DNA of 64,000 nucleotides from Polyangium aurulentum (GTDB taxonomy: Bacteria > Myxococcota_A > Polyangia > Polyangiales > Polyangiaceae). A model generated the notes under the pieces. It was not told the DNA's origin, did not search any database, and was given only the letters and a program-made list of their open reading frames with translations. Shown piece after piece: positions 34,192 to 42,509 of this stretch; the stretch's first letter is position 1, and each line of letters begins with the position of its first letter. Position numbers and translations under genes: made by a program. The stretch lies in the NCBI GenBank assembly GCA_945875545.1, contig CAMCKZ010000002.1:20526-84525 (forward strand), in the 5' to 3' direction.

Positions 34192-35145
34192 ATGAGTGAC
34201 GCGCCAACGCCCGATCTTCCGCCCCTGACCCTCGCCTGGACCGACGAGGCCATCGAGTCGCTGCGTCGCGCGCCGGGAATGGTTCGGCGATCAATCGTAA
34301 GAACCGTCGAGGCCTACGCGATGCTTCAAGGCATCAATGAGGTGACGCCAACCGTCATGGTCGACGCGAAGGATGCGAGGGAAAAAGCTGGTACCGAGCC
34401 CGTTCACGGCTCGGGGCAAGGAGGCCAATTTCCCAATCCTGAAAACGACGCCGGGGGCCAAACACGGCAGTTTGTTTCCTTCTTCTTTTTCAAAATCGAT
34501 CCCGCATGGCGTCGCCTGCCGGAAGCGATTCGAGCCGAGCACAAGGCGGCCTTCAGCGAGGTTTTCAAACGGCACGCGGGCGGAGGGCAAATCATTTGCC
34601 GCAGCTATTCCACGGTGGGCGTGCGCAGCGATGTGGACCTCATGCTGTGGCGCGTGAGCTACTCGCTCGACGCCATTCAAGACATGACAGCCGAGCTCTT
34701 GAAAACACCAATCGGCGGCTATTTGCAGCCCGCCGCCCACGAACTGGGGATGACGAAGCGGAGTCTCTACGAAGACAAGCTGAATCCGAACCACGAAGAA
34801 GCCCGGCTTAAGATCGTGCCAGGCCGAGCGCGGTACATCTTTGTTTACCCGTTTGTGAAAACCCGCGACTGGTACCTAACGACCATCGAGGAACGGCAAG
34901 CCATGATGGACGAACACATCACCGTGGGCTCGAAGTACAGCCGAGTGAAGCTCAATACTACGTATAGTTTCGGTATTGATGATCAAGATTTCGTCGTGGC
35001 TTTCGAATCGAATTACCCAAGTGATTTCCTGGACTTGGTGCAAGAACTTCGCGAGACCAAAGCCAGCAAACACACGGTGCGCGACACGCCAACGTACACC
35101 TGCATCGCGCGTCCCATCGATGAAGCCCTGAACCTTCTCGGATGA
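34192..35145 (+). CDS. hemQ: HemQ coproheme decarboxylase with N-terminal PCP-reductase-like domain
   Basis: 317 residues, two parts. Residues ~10-60 (LAWTDEAIESLRRAPGMVRRSIVRTVEAYAMLQGINEVTPTVM) match the pattern of the small PCP-reductase-type domain (W..eA...L...P..vR......E..A...G...vT). Residues ~85-317 are a chlorite-dismutase-family HemQ domain: FVSFFFFKIDPAWRRLP, YSTVGVRSDVDLMLWR, a YPFVK motif with the tyrosine at 219 that HemQ enzymes use for decarboxylation, and the proximal-histidine region DEHITVGSKY (His 242). Role: final step of the coproporphyrin-dependent heme pathway. ATG preceded by AAGG; a GTG six codons earlier is less likely. Its stop overlaps the HAD gene start (ATGA). 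Confidence 0.87.
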   Translation: MSDAPTPDLPPLTLAWTDEAIESLRRAPGMVRRSIVRTVEAYAMLQGINEVTPTVMVDAKDAREKAGTEPVHGSGQGGQFPNPENDAGGQTRQFVSFFFFKIDPAWRRLPEAIRAEHKAAFSEVFKRHAGGGQIICRSYSTVGVRSDVDLMLWRVSYSLDAIQDMTAELLKTPIGGYLQPAAHELGMTKRSLYEDKLNPNHEEARLKIVPGRARYIFVYPFVKTRDWYLTTIEERQAMMDEHITVGSKYSRVKLNTTYSFGIDDQDFVVAFESNYPSDFLDLVQELRETKASKHTVRDTPTYTCIARPIDEALNLLG

Positions 35146-35831
35146 ACACGCCGCTCTCTGCGCTCGCCGGCACGCGGGCGGTTCTCTTTGATCTCGATGG
35201 CACGCTCTTCGACACGCGCCGCGACATTGCCGCGGCGGCGAATGCGACGTTGGCGCATTTCGGGGAACGCGAACGGCCCATCAGCGAGATCGCAACCTTC
35301 GTTGGCGACGGTGGTCGGCAGCTCGTGGCACGAACTTTTTCCATCGACGTAAACGACCCGCGGGTTGCGGAGCTGATGCCCGTTTTTATTGAACATTACC
35401 TGGCGAATGCGTTTCACCATGCCACGTGGATTCCCGGCGCCCGTGAGGTTCTGAAGGCCCTCGGTGGCGTGACAATTGGCCTTGTGACCAATAAAGCGCG
35501 GCCCGTCACCGAGGCCCTTTTGTCGCTCGTGGACCTTCCGCGGTCCTTCGATCTCGTGATCGCCGGCGGCGACGGCCCTCTCAAACCGGACCCGTGGTCG
35601 TTGCATCATGCAAGCATCTCACTGGGCCTTCCGTGCGCCGAGCTCGTGCTCGTCGGAGACGGTCCGCAAGACGTCGGTGCAGCGCGCGCGGCGGCGGTCA
35701 AGAGCGTCGCGTTTACAGGCGGGTTTCATCCCCCGGAGCGCGTGCGAGTCCTCGGTGCGGACGTCGTCATTGAGCACATGGGCCAGCTAATTCCCTGGGC
35801 GCAAGGCCTCGCCGCCCTCAGGGTTGCGTAG
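35142..35831 (+). CDS. HAD-family phosphatase, phosphoglycolate phosphatase-like
   Basis: 229 residues. HAD motifs: I FDLDGTLFD (nucleophile and acid Asp), II VTNK, III K.DP (LKPDPWSL), IV GDGPQD. A small helical cap lies between motifs I and II. Family members release phosphate from 2-phosphoglycolate and related compounds; the substrate is not fixed by sequence. It overlaps hemQ by four bases, so it is probably translated with it, and its 3' end overlaps the convergent sulfatase-like gene by 14 bases. Confidence 0.88.
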   Translation: MNTPLSALAGTRAVLFDLDGTLFDTRRDIAAAANATLAHFGERERPISEIATFVGDGGRQLVARTFSIDVNDPRVAELMPVFIEHYLANAFHHATWIPGAREVLKALGGVTIGLVTNKARPVTEALLSLVDLPRSFDLVIAGGDGPLKPDPWSLHHASISLGLPCAELVLVGDGPQDVGAARAAAVKSVAFTGGFHPPERVRVLGADVVIEHMGQLIPWAQGLAALRVA

Positions 35832-38121
35832 GATCACTCGTAGGCGAAACCTCGTGAAGCGTTGCCTCAAAAGCCTCGAGCCGATCCCTCGCCATCGAAA
35901 AAAGGGAGAGGTCGTCGGACAGGTCGCGAGCCTCTTCTGGGTCGCGAGCCAGGTCGAACAATTGAAAGTGTCCGCCCGCAGATGCAATCAGCTTCATGCC
36001 GGGAGTTTCGCCAAAAATGAGCGCCCGTCGTTTCTGGGTATAGGGCCCGGTGGGCATGTCGACGAGGACGTCGCGCTCCCCCGCATACGTGCCCTGGACA
36101 AGCTCTGAAACCAGGCTTTTTCCAGGACCATCGAAGGAACCCAGCGCACCAACGAGATCAAGAACGGTGGGAACAAGATCGATGTGACCTCGCTTTTGCG
36201 CGACCACATGAGGAGTCATGCCCGGCGCCGCCACGATAAATGGAACGCGGACGAGAGACTCCCAAACCTCCATGCCATGCCATCCCATGCCGTGATCGTT
36301 GAACGCTTCGCCGTGATCGGACGTCACGATAACGACCCATGGTCGCTTCGAGGGAAACTGAGAAACCGCCGCGAGAAGGCGACCCACAGCCCGGTCTGTC
36401 GCCCACACTTCGCCGTCGTAACGAGACCGCGCGAGGGCGCTCCCGCCCCGCCTATTTCCAAGGAAATCCGGTGCACCCTCGTGCTCTACGTACTGCGCAT
36501 GGGGGTCCGAATAGTGGAGCCACATGAAGTTCTTTCGGTGCGGGTCCGCTTGCTTTCGAAGCATGCGCAAAGCCGTCGTCGTGAGGGCGTCACTCGTCAC
36601 CGACGTGTCTTGATCCGAACCAACGGAGTCGTCGTGCTTGAGGCGCGCGGACAAGTCCCAAACATCAAAGCCCCGCGCGATGCCCGTACGCAGGCTGAAG
36701 TAGTTCATCGCCGCGGCACCCATCGTGCGAAACCCCAGCGTTTTCAGCCTCTCGGCGAGCATCACGTTGCCCCGGCCGTAGTGGTTAAAGTGCCCGCCGT
36801 CCCTATCGGTTTCGCTCGGGTAGCGGCCGATCATCATCGGGCCGATGCTCTTGCCCGTGTACGACGCAAGGGAATAGCATCGGGCAAATCGCGTGCCGCG
36901 GTTTGCGAGAGCATCCAGATTCGGCATCGCTGAGGGGCCAGCGGGCGGCGTGGACTCGTCGAACCGCAAGGTGTCGATCGTGATGAGAAGGACGTTAACG
37001 TCGGTCCCCCACGGGCGCTCCTCGACTGGACTTTTCCTCACGGTATCGTTTCCATCCGCCACGCGAGCGCCCGGCGGGGGAGCCGGTGCGGTGTCCTTTC
37101 CGGAGCAGTCTTCGTCGATGCCGTTGCCCGGAAGGTCGATGGCGTCGGGGCCGATGGAGCGGTCGTGGTCGTTGCAGTCACCGCCGCCAAACCGCGACGA
37201 AGCTCCGTCGCGGTCGTCGTCCGACAGGCGGCGAACGAGCCGGAGCTGGAACCGAAACGGGGCCGACTGCGTAGCGAGCGCGGCGACGACGGACGCATGC
37301 CGCGCGAAGGAACGCTCCCCGCGAAAGGCGACGACCATCGCACCTGCCAGCGCGATGAGCGTCGCACCGCGAGCAGCAAATCCATTGACTTTTCTTCCGG
37401 CAAACACGTTCGCCCCGTACGCGGCGACGCCCATCGAACCCGTGTAGAATACAGGCGAAAGATCCAGTTCGTCGCGCGTCAAAACGCCGAGCACCCCGAG
37501 GGGCCCGAATCCGTCGCCCCCCGGTCCGCCAAACGCGGCCCCCGCAGCCGCCGCCAACGCCACGAGCAGGCACCCCACGAGCGACGTGGAGAGAGGATTG
37601 ACGAGCCACCCACGTGGAGCCGCGCGCGACGCCAGCCACGCGCGCAGAGGGCCCGTCAAGGCGAGCACGACGAGCGCCAGAAAAAGCGCGAGAACCGCCG
37701 CGGCCCAGGCCACGCGCCGACCCGCCAACACGCCGGGTTCTAGGGAAAGCCCGTATTTTGCAACGTTCGCCGCCGCGACGAACCAAACGAAGCCGAACAC
37801 AATGGTCAGCGGTCCGAGCGCCGCCAACCGCGTGCGCACGAGCATGGGCTCGGCCTGAAGGGAGCGCAGGCGGTCCATCGGCGTCGACGGAATCGATGAC
37901 TCAATGCCCACCGACACGAGGCCAATCGCAAGACCCGCGCAGAGCGCCAGTGGCACTTCGGGCGTGAGCAGCAACGTGAAGCGCTCGCGAAAAAAGCTAC
38001 CGCCGCCGCCCCCGCCACCGGCGGGCGACAGGGCCACGAACAGCGCGTGAACCACGGCCCAAGCGACGGCGCCGAGGGCCGCGGCCAAGACGCGATCAAC
38101 GTTTCTAGCGAGCCATTTCAC
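35818..38121 (-). CDS. Membrane sulfatase/phosphotransferase-like protein with MopE-type metal-binding insert
   Basis: 767 residues. The N-terminal ~285 residues hold about seven membrane segments with Gly-rich loops. Residues ~305-350 form a short Asp/Gly/Cys motif (DDDRDGASS, GGGDCNDHD, NGIDEDC) like the MopE-type metal-binding repeats of delta-group proteins. From ~380 on is an alkaline-phosphatase/sulfatase domain: LLITIDTLR metal site, ASYTGKSIGPMMIGRYPSE at the nucleophile position, and TSDHGEAFNDHG. There is no C/S-x-P-S-R formylglycine motif, so it is not a classical sulfatase; a threonine nucleophile as in LTA-synthase-type enzymes is likely. GTG start overlaps the xerC-like stop (GTGA). 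Confidence 0.85.
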   Translation of the reverse strand: MKWLARNVDRVLAAALGAVAWAVVHALFVALSPAGGGGGGGSFFRERFTLLLTPEVPLALCAGLAIGLVSVGIESSIPSTPMDRLRSLQAEPMLVRTRLAALGPLTIVFGFVWFVAAANVAKYGLSLEPGVLAGRRVAWAAAVLALFLALVVLALTGPLRAWLASRAAPRGWLVNPLSTSLVGCLLVALAAAAGAAFGGPGGDGFGPLGVLGVLTRDELDLSPVFYTGSMGVAAYGANVFAGRKVNGFAARGATLIALAGAMVVAFRGERSFARHASVVAALATQSAPFRFQLRLVRRLSDDDRDGASSRFGGGDCNDHDRSIGPDAIDLPGNGIDEDCSGKDTAPAPPPGARVADGNDTVRKSPVEERPWGTDVNVLLITIDTLRFDESTPPAGPSAMPNLDALANRGTRFARCYSLASYTGKSIGPMMIGRYPSETDRDGGHFNHYGRGNVMLAERLKTLGFRTMGAAAMNYFSLRTGIARGFDVWDLSARLKHDDSVGSDQDTSVTSDALTTTALRMLRKQADPHRKNFMWLHYSDPHAQYVEHEGAPDFLGNRRGGSALARSRYDGEVWATDRAVGRLLAAVSQFPSKRPWVVIVTSDHGEAFNDHGMGWHGMEVWESLVRVPFIVAAPGMTPHVVAQKRGHIDLVPTVLDLVGALGSFDGPGKSLVSELVQGTYAGERDVLVDMPTGPYTQKRRALIFGETPGMKLIASAGGHFQLFDLARDPEEARDLSDDLSLFSMARDRLEAFEATLHEVSPTSDPTQP
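37443..37453 (+). repeat. Dispersed motif, variant TGTAGAATACA
   Basis: A symmetric variant of TGYAGAATRCA inside the sulfatase-like gene, read on the other strand as V-F-Y-T. Confidence 0.5.
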
Positions 38122-39053
38122 GGTATTTCCCGATGCTTCGCGAGCGGATGCGCACCATCGTAAGCCTTCAAAAGTTGGGTCATTGAGACGTGCGTGTAAC
38201 GCTGCGTAGTCGAGAGAGAAGCGTGCCCCAAGAGCTCCTGTATCGCGCGCAAGTCGGCACCGCCCTCGAGCATATGCGTGGCGCAGGTGTGCCGGAGAGC
38301 ATGCGGATGCAGATCGGCCCGATCGGCCATGAGCGCCCCTGTGCGCTGCACGACCCGTTGCACCGTTCGGTGCGAAATCCGCCGCCCGCCTTTGCCCAAG
38401 AAAACGGCCCGTGGATCGAGAAAACCGGCGGGGCCCGCCATGAGCTCCCGCGAGGCTAAATACAAGCGAATCGCCTCGCGAGCAGGTGGGCCAACGGGAA
38501 CAATCCGAGTCTTATGGCCCTTGCCAAGAACCTCTGCGCGCCCGCGACCCAAATCCATCGCGGCGAGGTCGAGACCCGCAAGTTCCGATAGTCGAAGCCC
38601 CGACCCATAGAGCAGTTCAAGCATCGCCCGATCTCGCAGTGCCACGCCCGGCAAAGCGCGTTCATTTTCGTGGGTCGCTTCCACCACAAGTTTCACCGCA
38701 TCGACGCTCAAGACCGTCGGCAAGGGGTGCCTCACGCGCGGCGCCTTGATGGCATTAGTGGGATCCCGTTCGAGGAGACCGCGTCGGCGAAGCCAGCGAA
38801 AACAGCTGCGAATACACGCCACGCCCCGGGCGACGGAGGACGTCGCGTGGGTGCGCGCATGGGCCACAAGCCACTGCCTTAGGTGGGAAACATCAATGCA
38901 CTCTACACTGTTTGCGGCGTCTTCATCGTGGGCCCTAAGCCACGAATTCAGCGACCCAAGATCTCCGGAGTACGCCGACAGCGTGTGCGGACTGGCTCGG
39001 CGCTCCACGCGAAGCGCCTCCAGAAAAAGCGAAGTCGCCTCGTCAAAGGTCAA
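38118..39053 (-). CDS. xerC: XerC-like tyrosine recombinase
   Basis: 311 residues, the usual Xer length. N-terminal SAM-like core-binding domain (~1-95), then the catalytic domain with the Arg in GSGLRLSELAG, Lys in GKGHKTR, HALRHTCATHML, the second His in LLGHASLSTTQRY and the nucleophile Tyr of that segment. Role: resolution of chromosome dimers at dif together with XerD. Start is a TTG that overlaps the pepP stop (TTGA). No second xer gene or dif-like site was recognised in the window. Confidence 0.92.
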   Translation of the reverse strand: MTFDEATSLFLEALRVERRASPHTLSAYSGDLGSLNSWLRAHDEDAANSVECIDVSHLRQWLVAHARTHATSSVARGVACIRSCFRWLRRRGLLERDPTNAIKAPRVRHPLPTVLSVDAVKLVVEATHENERALPGVALRDRAMLELLYGSGLRLSELAGLDLAAMDLGRGRAEVLGKGHKTRIVPVGPPAREAIRLYLASRELMAGPAGFLDPRAVFLGKGGRRISHRTVQRVVQRTGALMADRADLHPHALRHTCATHMLEGGADLRAIQELLGHASLSTTQRYTHVSMTQLLKAYDGAHPLAKHREIP

Positions 39054-40408
39054 CGTGCCAAGCTCCTGGATTCGTGCAGGGACGCCGCACGGAGGGTTTC
39101 AATGGCCCTGCGGCCCTTGGGGATCGCCGCGGTGAGGTTCTCGTAGCCTGTGCCTGTTACCAGCAAATCATCCTCGATTCGCACGCCAATGCCGCGGTAC
39201 TTTTCATCGACCCGCGCGTCATCGGGCCGAAAATAGAGCCCCGGTTCCACCGTAAGAACGCAGCCCTCTTCGAGACGCACAGCCTCGCCCCGTCGGTAAT
39301 AAATACCTGCATCATGCACATCAAGCCCGAGCCAGTGGCTCGTGCGATGGACCGTAAAGGGCTTGTGAAGGTCTTGCTCCAGAACCGCCGCGAGCGTTCC
39401 GTGTAGAATACCCAGATTGAGCAAGCCCTGACCAAGCACGTTGAGACTCGCAAAGTGCACGTCGTCGAGGGTTGCACCGGGGCGAATGACCGCAAACGCT
39501 GCCTCTTGGGCCGCGAGCACCAGATCGTAGATAGCGGCCTGCGCCTCGGTAAAACGCTCGCTAACGGGAAATGTGCGGGTCACGTCCGAGGCGTAGAAAT
39601 CGAGCTCGCACCCCGCGTCGATCAGCACGAGGTCACCCGCCTCAAGGGTTCGGTCGTTCTCGCGGTAGTGAAGGATCGAGGCATTGGGACCGGAAGCCAC
39701 AATGGGCTCGTAAGCATCGCGACGCGACCCGCCCTCGCGAAACGCGTGCGCGAGCGCCGCCTCCAAATGAAACTCGCTCCGGCCCGAAACAGCCGCCGCC
39801 ATGGCAGCCTCGTGCCCCCGCGCGGTGATGGCCGCCGCACGACGCATCAAAGCAACCTCGCCCGGGTCCTTCTTCCAGCGCATTGCATGCAGAATACATG
39901 ATAGGTCAACGAAGCGCGTTGGTGCGTCTATTTTCAGGCGTTGCTTCAGCCGAACTTTGGCGAGGGCGGCGAGAACACGCGTATCAAACGACGCATCGCG
40001 GCCCATTGGCCACGCCACGACGTCGGTGTTCCCGAGCAGTTCAACGAGCCCCTCGTCGAGGTCATCGATCGATCGGGCGCGATGGGCACCGAAGCGCGCC
40101 TTGGCACCCTCGAGACCTGACCGCAGGCCATCCCACTGTTCTCGCTCCGCGTTTCGAGGCCGCACGAAGAGCTCAAACCTCGGACCGTCACCCGTCAAGG
40201 CGGCCACGGACTCGCATTCGTCGAGGCCCGTTAGCCAAGCGAAATCGCTGTTCGTTCGGTACGGGTGCTCCACGTCGCTGTTGCGTGGAAACACGCGCGC
40301 GTTGGGCAGGAGAGCGAGAAAGCGGGAGCCTTCGGCCCCCAGAGCCTCAACAACGCGCGCGCGGCGCCGTGCATGCATAAGGCCGTCGAAGGATGGAGTT
40401 AACGCCAT
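39050..40408 (-). CDS. pepP: Xaa-Pro aminopeptidase (M24B)
   Basis: 452 residues starting MALTPSFDGLMHARRR. The N-terminal domain contains NSDFAWLTGLDE. The C-terminal pita-bread domain has the five M24 metal ligands: Asp in LVLIDAGCEL, Asp in ASDVTRTF, His in SHWLGLDVHD, Glu in LTVEPGLYF and Glu in VRIEDD. It removes N-terminal residues before proline. The frame stays open 28 codons upstream without a good start. Its stop overlaps the recombinase TTG. Confidence 0.92.
   Translation of the reverse strand: MALTPSFDGLMHARRRARVVEALGAEGSRFLALLPNARVFPRNSDVEHPYRTNSDFAWLTGLDECESVAALTGDGPRFELFVRPRNAEREQWDGLRSGLEGAKARFGAHRARSIDDLDEGLVELLGNTDVVAWPMGRDASFDTRVLAALAKVRLKQRLKIDAPTRFVDLSCILHAMRWKKDPGEVALMRRAAAITARGHEAAMAAAVSGRSEFHLEAALAHAFREGGSRRDAYEPIVASGPNASILHYRENDRTLEAGDLVLIDAGCELDFYASDVTRTFPVSERFTEAQAAIYDLVLAAQEAAFAVIRPGATLDDVHFASLNVLGQGLLNLGILHGTLAAVLEQDLHKPFTVHRTSHWLGLDVHDAGIYYRRGEAVRLEEGCVLTVEPGLYFRPDDARVDEKYRGIGVRIEDDLLVTGTGYENLTAAIPKGRRAIETLRAASLHESRSLAR
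39402..39412 (+). repeat. Dispersed motif, near copy TGTAGAATACC
   Basis: Last base differs from the consensus. Inside pepP, 486 bases from an exact copy. Confidence 0.35.
39888..39898 (+). repeat. Dispersed motif TGCAGAATACA
   Basis: Exact copy inside pepP, read on the other strand as C-I-L-H. Confidence 0.7.
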
Positions 40409-40509
40409 GTTGCCGTGGTTAGCGTGAACCCACAGCTTCGCCCAGAAGCTCGCGACTCTTGCCAACCTGCGAAGGAACGAGGTTGGCGGCAATCGCCGTT
40501 TAGTGTGGC

Positions 40510-41802
40510 TTAACCCGCGTGAAACGCATCTACGAGGCGATCGCGGTACTCGGGCGCCATCACCACGCGCACGCGCCGAATTGCCGTGCCCGCCAAGCGT
40601 TCCATCAGAAACGAGACCTCGCGTAGCGGCCGGGCCGGACCCTTTGCAAAAACCACCATCATCGGCCCATCGCCGTCTTCTTGAAAAGGCGCGACCACGG
40701 CCTCATCGACGTGCACGTCGTAGGTGGCATCGCCGCCTGCCTCCCGCACGACGGACTGGGCCCGTTCGAGAAGCTCCTGCCTGCCCTCGGGTTTGGCTGC
40801 TTCCCCGAATATTTCCAGGGTTTTGAAGAGTGCGCGGCACCGCAGACGCCCGCACAGTTTGGCCAAGATCGGATCCGTGTCGCGCTCCCACGCATGCATC
40901 GCGGTCGTGAGCCACGCGTCATCGAGTTCCAGGTAGGCACCGAGGCGAGGCTGGGCCCCATTCGCTGCCTGCCTTAGGGCCTCGGGAAAATGATCCGGCG
41001 TGTGGCCAGCTGCATGAAGTTCGACGGCGCGCCGAATCACCGCGCGCACCATCCATTCGGCAGAACGCGTGGATTTATGCAGGTATACCTGCTGAAACAT
41101 GAAGAGCCGCGCGATGAGAAAGGCCTCAATCGCGGGCAAGCCCTTTGCGCCATCAATGGCGAGCGACGGTGCGAACGTAGATGCACTATGCACGCGAAGA
41201 CTTCGCAGGAGCCACGGCAAGTCGAAATCGCCGTAACGAACGCCGGTCGCGTGCGCGTCGCGAAGCAAGTAATCGCATCGATCAACGTCGAAGAGACCGG
41301 ACACGGAGTGGGCCAAATACGATAGCCTGTGCTCCCCGCGAATCAGTCCCGCGACGCGGCCCGCGGTGCCCTCTCCTTGCGCTTCCAAGATGCGGTGAAC
41401 CTCGGTGCCCGGGTCGAGAACGATAGCGTTTGTCCAGTGTTCGTGCTTCGGGAGGCCCGGCACAGACTCCTCAAACAGGTGCGACAAGGGCCCATGCCCC
41501 ACGTCGTGAAGAAGGGCCGCAGCGACGGCCTCACGGGCCTCCATGGGGGTCACGCGATGCTCACTCGGGAGCGACGATTCGAGGGAACGAAGTCTCTCGA
41601 GGAGGGCCGTCATGACGTGCGCGGTGCCGAGGGCGTGAGCAAACCGCGTGTGCTCCGCCCCAGGAAAAGCCAGGGATGTGAGCCCCAGTTGCCGAATTCT
41701 CCGAAGGCGCTGCACCTCCGGTGTGTCGAGGAGTGCGGGCACAAGAGAGGCATCCGCACCTTCAAAAGAAACGAGCCCGTGAACCGGATCGCGGAGGATC
41801 AT
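40510..41802 (-). CDS. HD-domain phosphohydrolase (dGTPase/SAMHD1-like)
   Basis: 430 residues starting MILRDPVHGLVSF, the common opening of this family. Metal site: His in TRFAHALGTAHVM, the HD pair in ALLHDVGHGPLSHLFE, and an Asp in LFDVDRCDYLLRDAHATG. Close relatives hydrolyse deoxynucleotide triphosphates; some act on other nucleotides. It starts 179 bases from the divergent liu operon start. Confidence 0.88.
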   Translation of the reverse strand: MILRDPVHGLVSFEGADASLVPALLDTPEVQRLRRIRQLGLTSLAFPGAEHTRFAHALGTAHVMTALLERLRSLESSLPSEHRVTPMEAREAVAAALLHDVGHGPLSHLFEESVPGLPKHEHWTNAIVLDPGTEVHRILEAQGEGTAGRVAGLIRGEHRLSYLAHSVSGLFDVDRCDYLLRDAHATGVRYGDFDLPWLLRSLRVHSASTFAPSLAIDGAKGLPAIEAFLIARLFMFQQVYLHKSTRSAEWMVRAVIRRAVELHAAGHTPDHFPEALRQAANGAQPRLGAYLELDDAWLTTAMHAWERDTDPILAKLCGRLRCRALFKTLEIFGEAAKPEGRQELLERAQSVVREAGGDATYDVHVDEAVVAPFQEDGDGPMMVVFAKGPARPLREVSFLMERLAGTAIRRVRVVMAPEYRDRLVDAFHAG

Positions 41803-41941
41803 AGCGGCAGCTTAGCGCGGTTCTTTCCGCCTTTAGGCGACACTTGGCCAAGCACGAAAGACTCGCCGGTTCCGTCGGCCCGGGACCTCGACCATCTTCA
41901 CCGGACGGACCACGGGCCCGCCGCGCGGCCGCGGGGTTGAC

Positions 41942-41959
41942 GTTGACGTTAACGTCAAC
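41942..41959. promoter_or_regulatory. Palindromic operator before the MerR regulator
   Basis: GTTGACGTTAACGTCAAC is a perfect 18-bp palindrome, 22 bases before the regulator ATG, preceded by another TTGACG half. MerR-family regulators of this type bind palindromes in the promoter spacer, so this is the probable binding site, controlling the liu operon and possibly the divergent HD gene. Confidence 0.8.
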
Positions 41960-41981
41960 TTTCAATAGTTTCAGACGGAAC

Positions 41982-42509
41982 ATGGCCACTCCGGCGCGCG
42001 CACAAACGTTTTCCATTTCCGAGCTTGCTCGTGAGTTCGAAATCACGACGCGAAGCATTCGGTATTATGGCGACAAGGGCCTCCTCGCTCCCGGGCGATC
42101 CGGCCAAACGCGCGTCTACACGGCGGCCGATCGAACGATTCTTAGGCTCATTCTACGAGGAAAACGACTGGGTTTTTCCCTCTTGGAGAGCCACGAAATG
42201 ATCGAGCTCTACGATCCAACCACGGGCAACGTCACGCAGCTCGAAACGCTCCTTCGCAAGATCGACGAAAAGCGAGCGGTGCTCCAGGAGCAGCTCACGG
42301 ACATCCGGGTCATGCAACGCGAACTCGAACGCGTGGAGAGACGTTGCCGAGAAGCGCTCTCGAAGCCCGCGCCGAAACGCGGCACCAAACTTTCGAAGGC
42401 GACCACGAAGCCGGGAGCCAAGGCGGGTACCAAGGCCAAGAGTAACGTCGCCTCGACGCCGAAGAGTCCCACGACGAGCAGCACAACCTCACCAAGGAAA
42501 ACGCTATGA
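41982..42509 (+). CDS. liuR: MerR-family regulator, LiuR-like
   Basis: 175 residues. Residues ~8-80 are a MerR winged helix ([53 protein letters not shown]), followed by a coiled-coil dimerisation helix (~90-135). The last ~45 residues are a Lys/Thr/Pro/Ser tail, longer and more basic than usual and perhaps disordered. Its stop overlaps the isovaleryl-CoA dehydrogenase ATG. The neighbours and the palindrome upstream fit LiuR, which represses leucine/isovalerate genes in other proteobacteria. Confidence 0.87.
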   Translation: MATPARAQTFSISELAREFEITTRSIRYYGDKGLLAPGRSGQTRVYTAADRTILRLILRGKRLGFSLLESHEMIELYDPTTGNVTQLETLLRKIDEKRAVLQEQLTDIRVMQRELERVERRCREALSKPAPKRGTKLSKATTKPGAKAGTKAKSNVASTPKSPTTSSTTSPRKTL

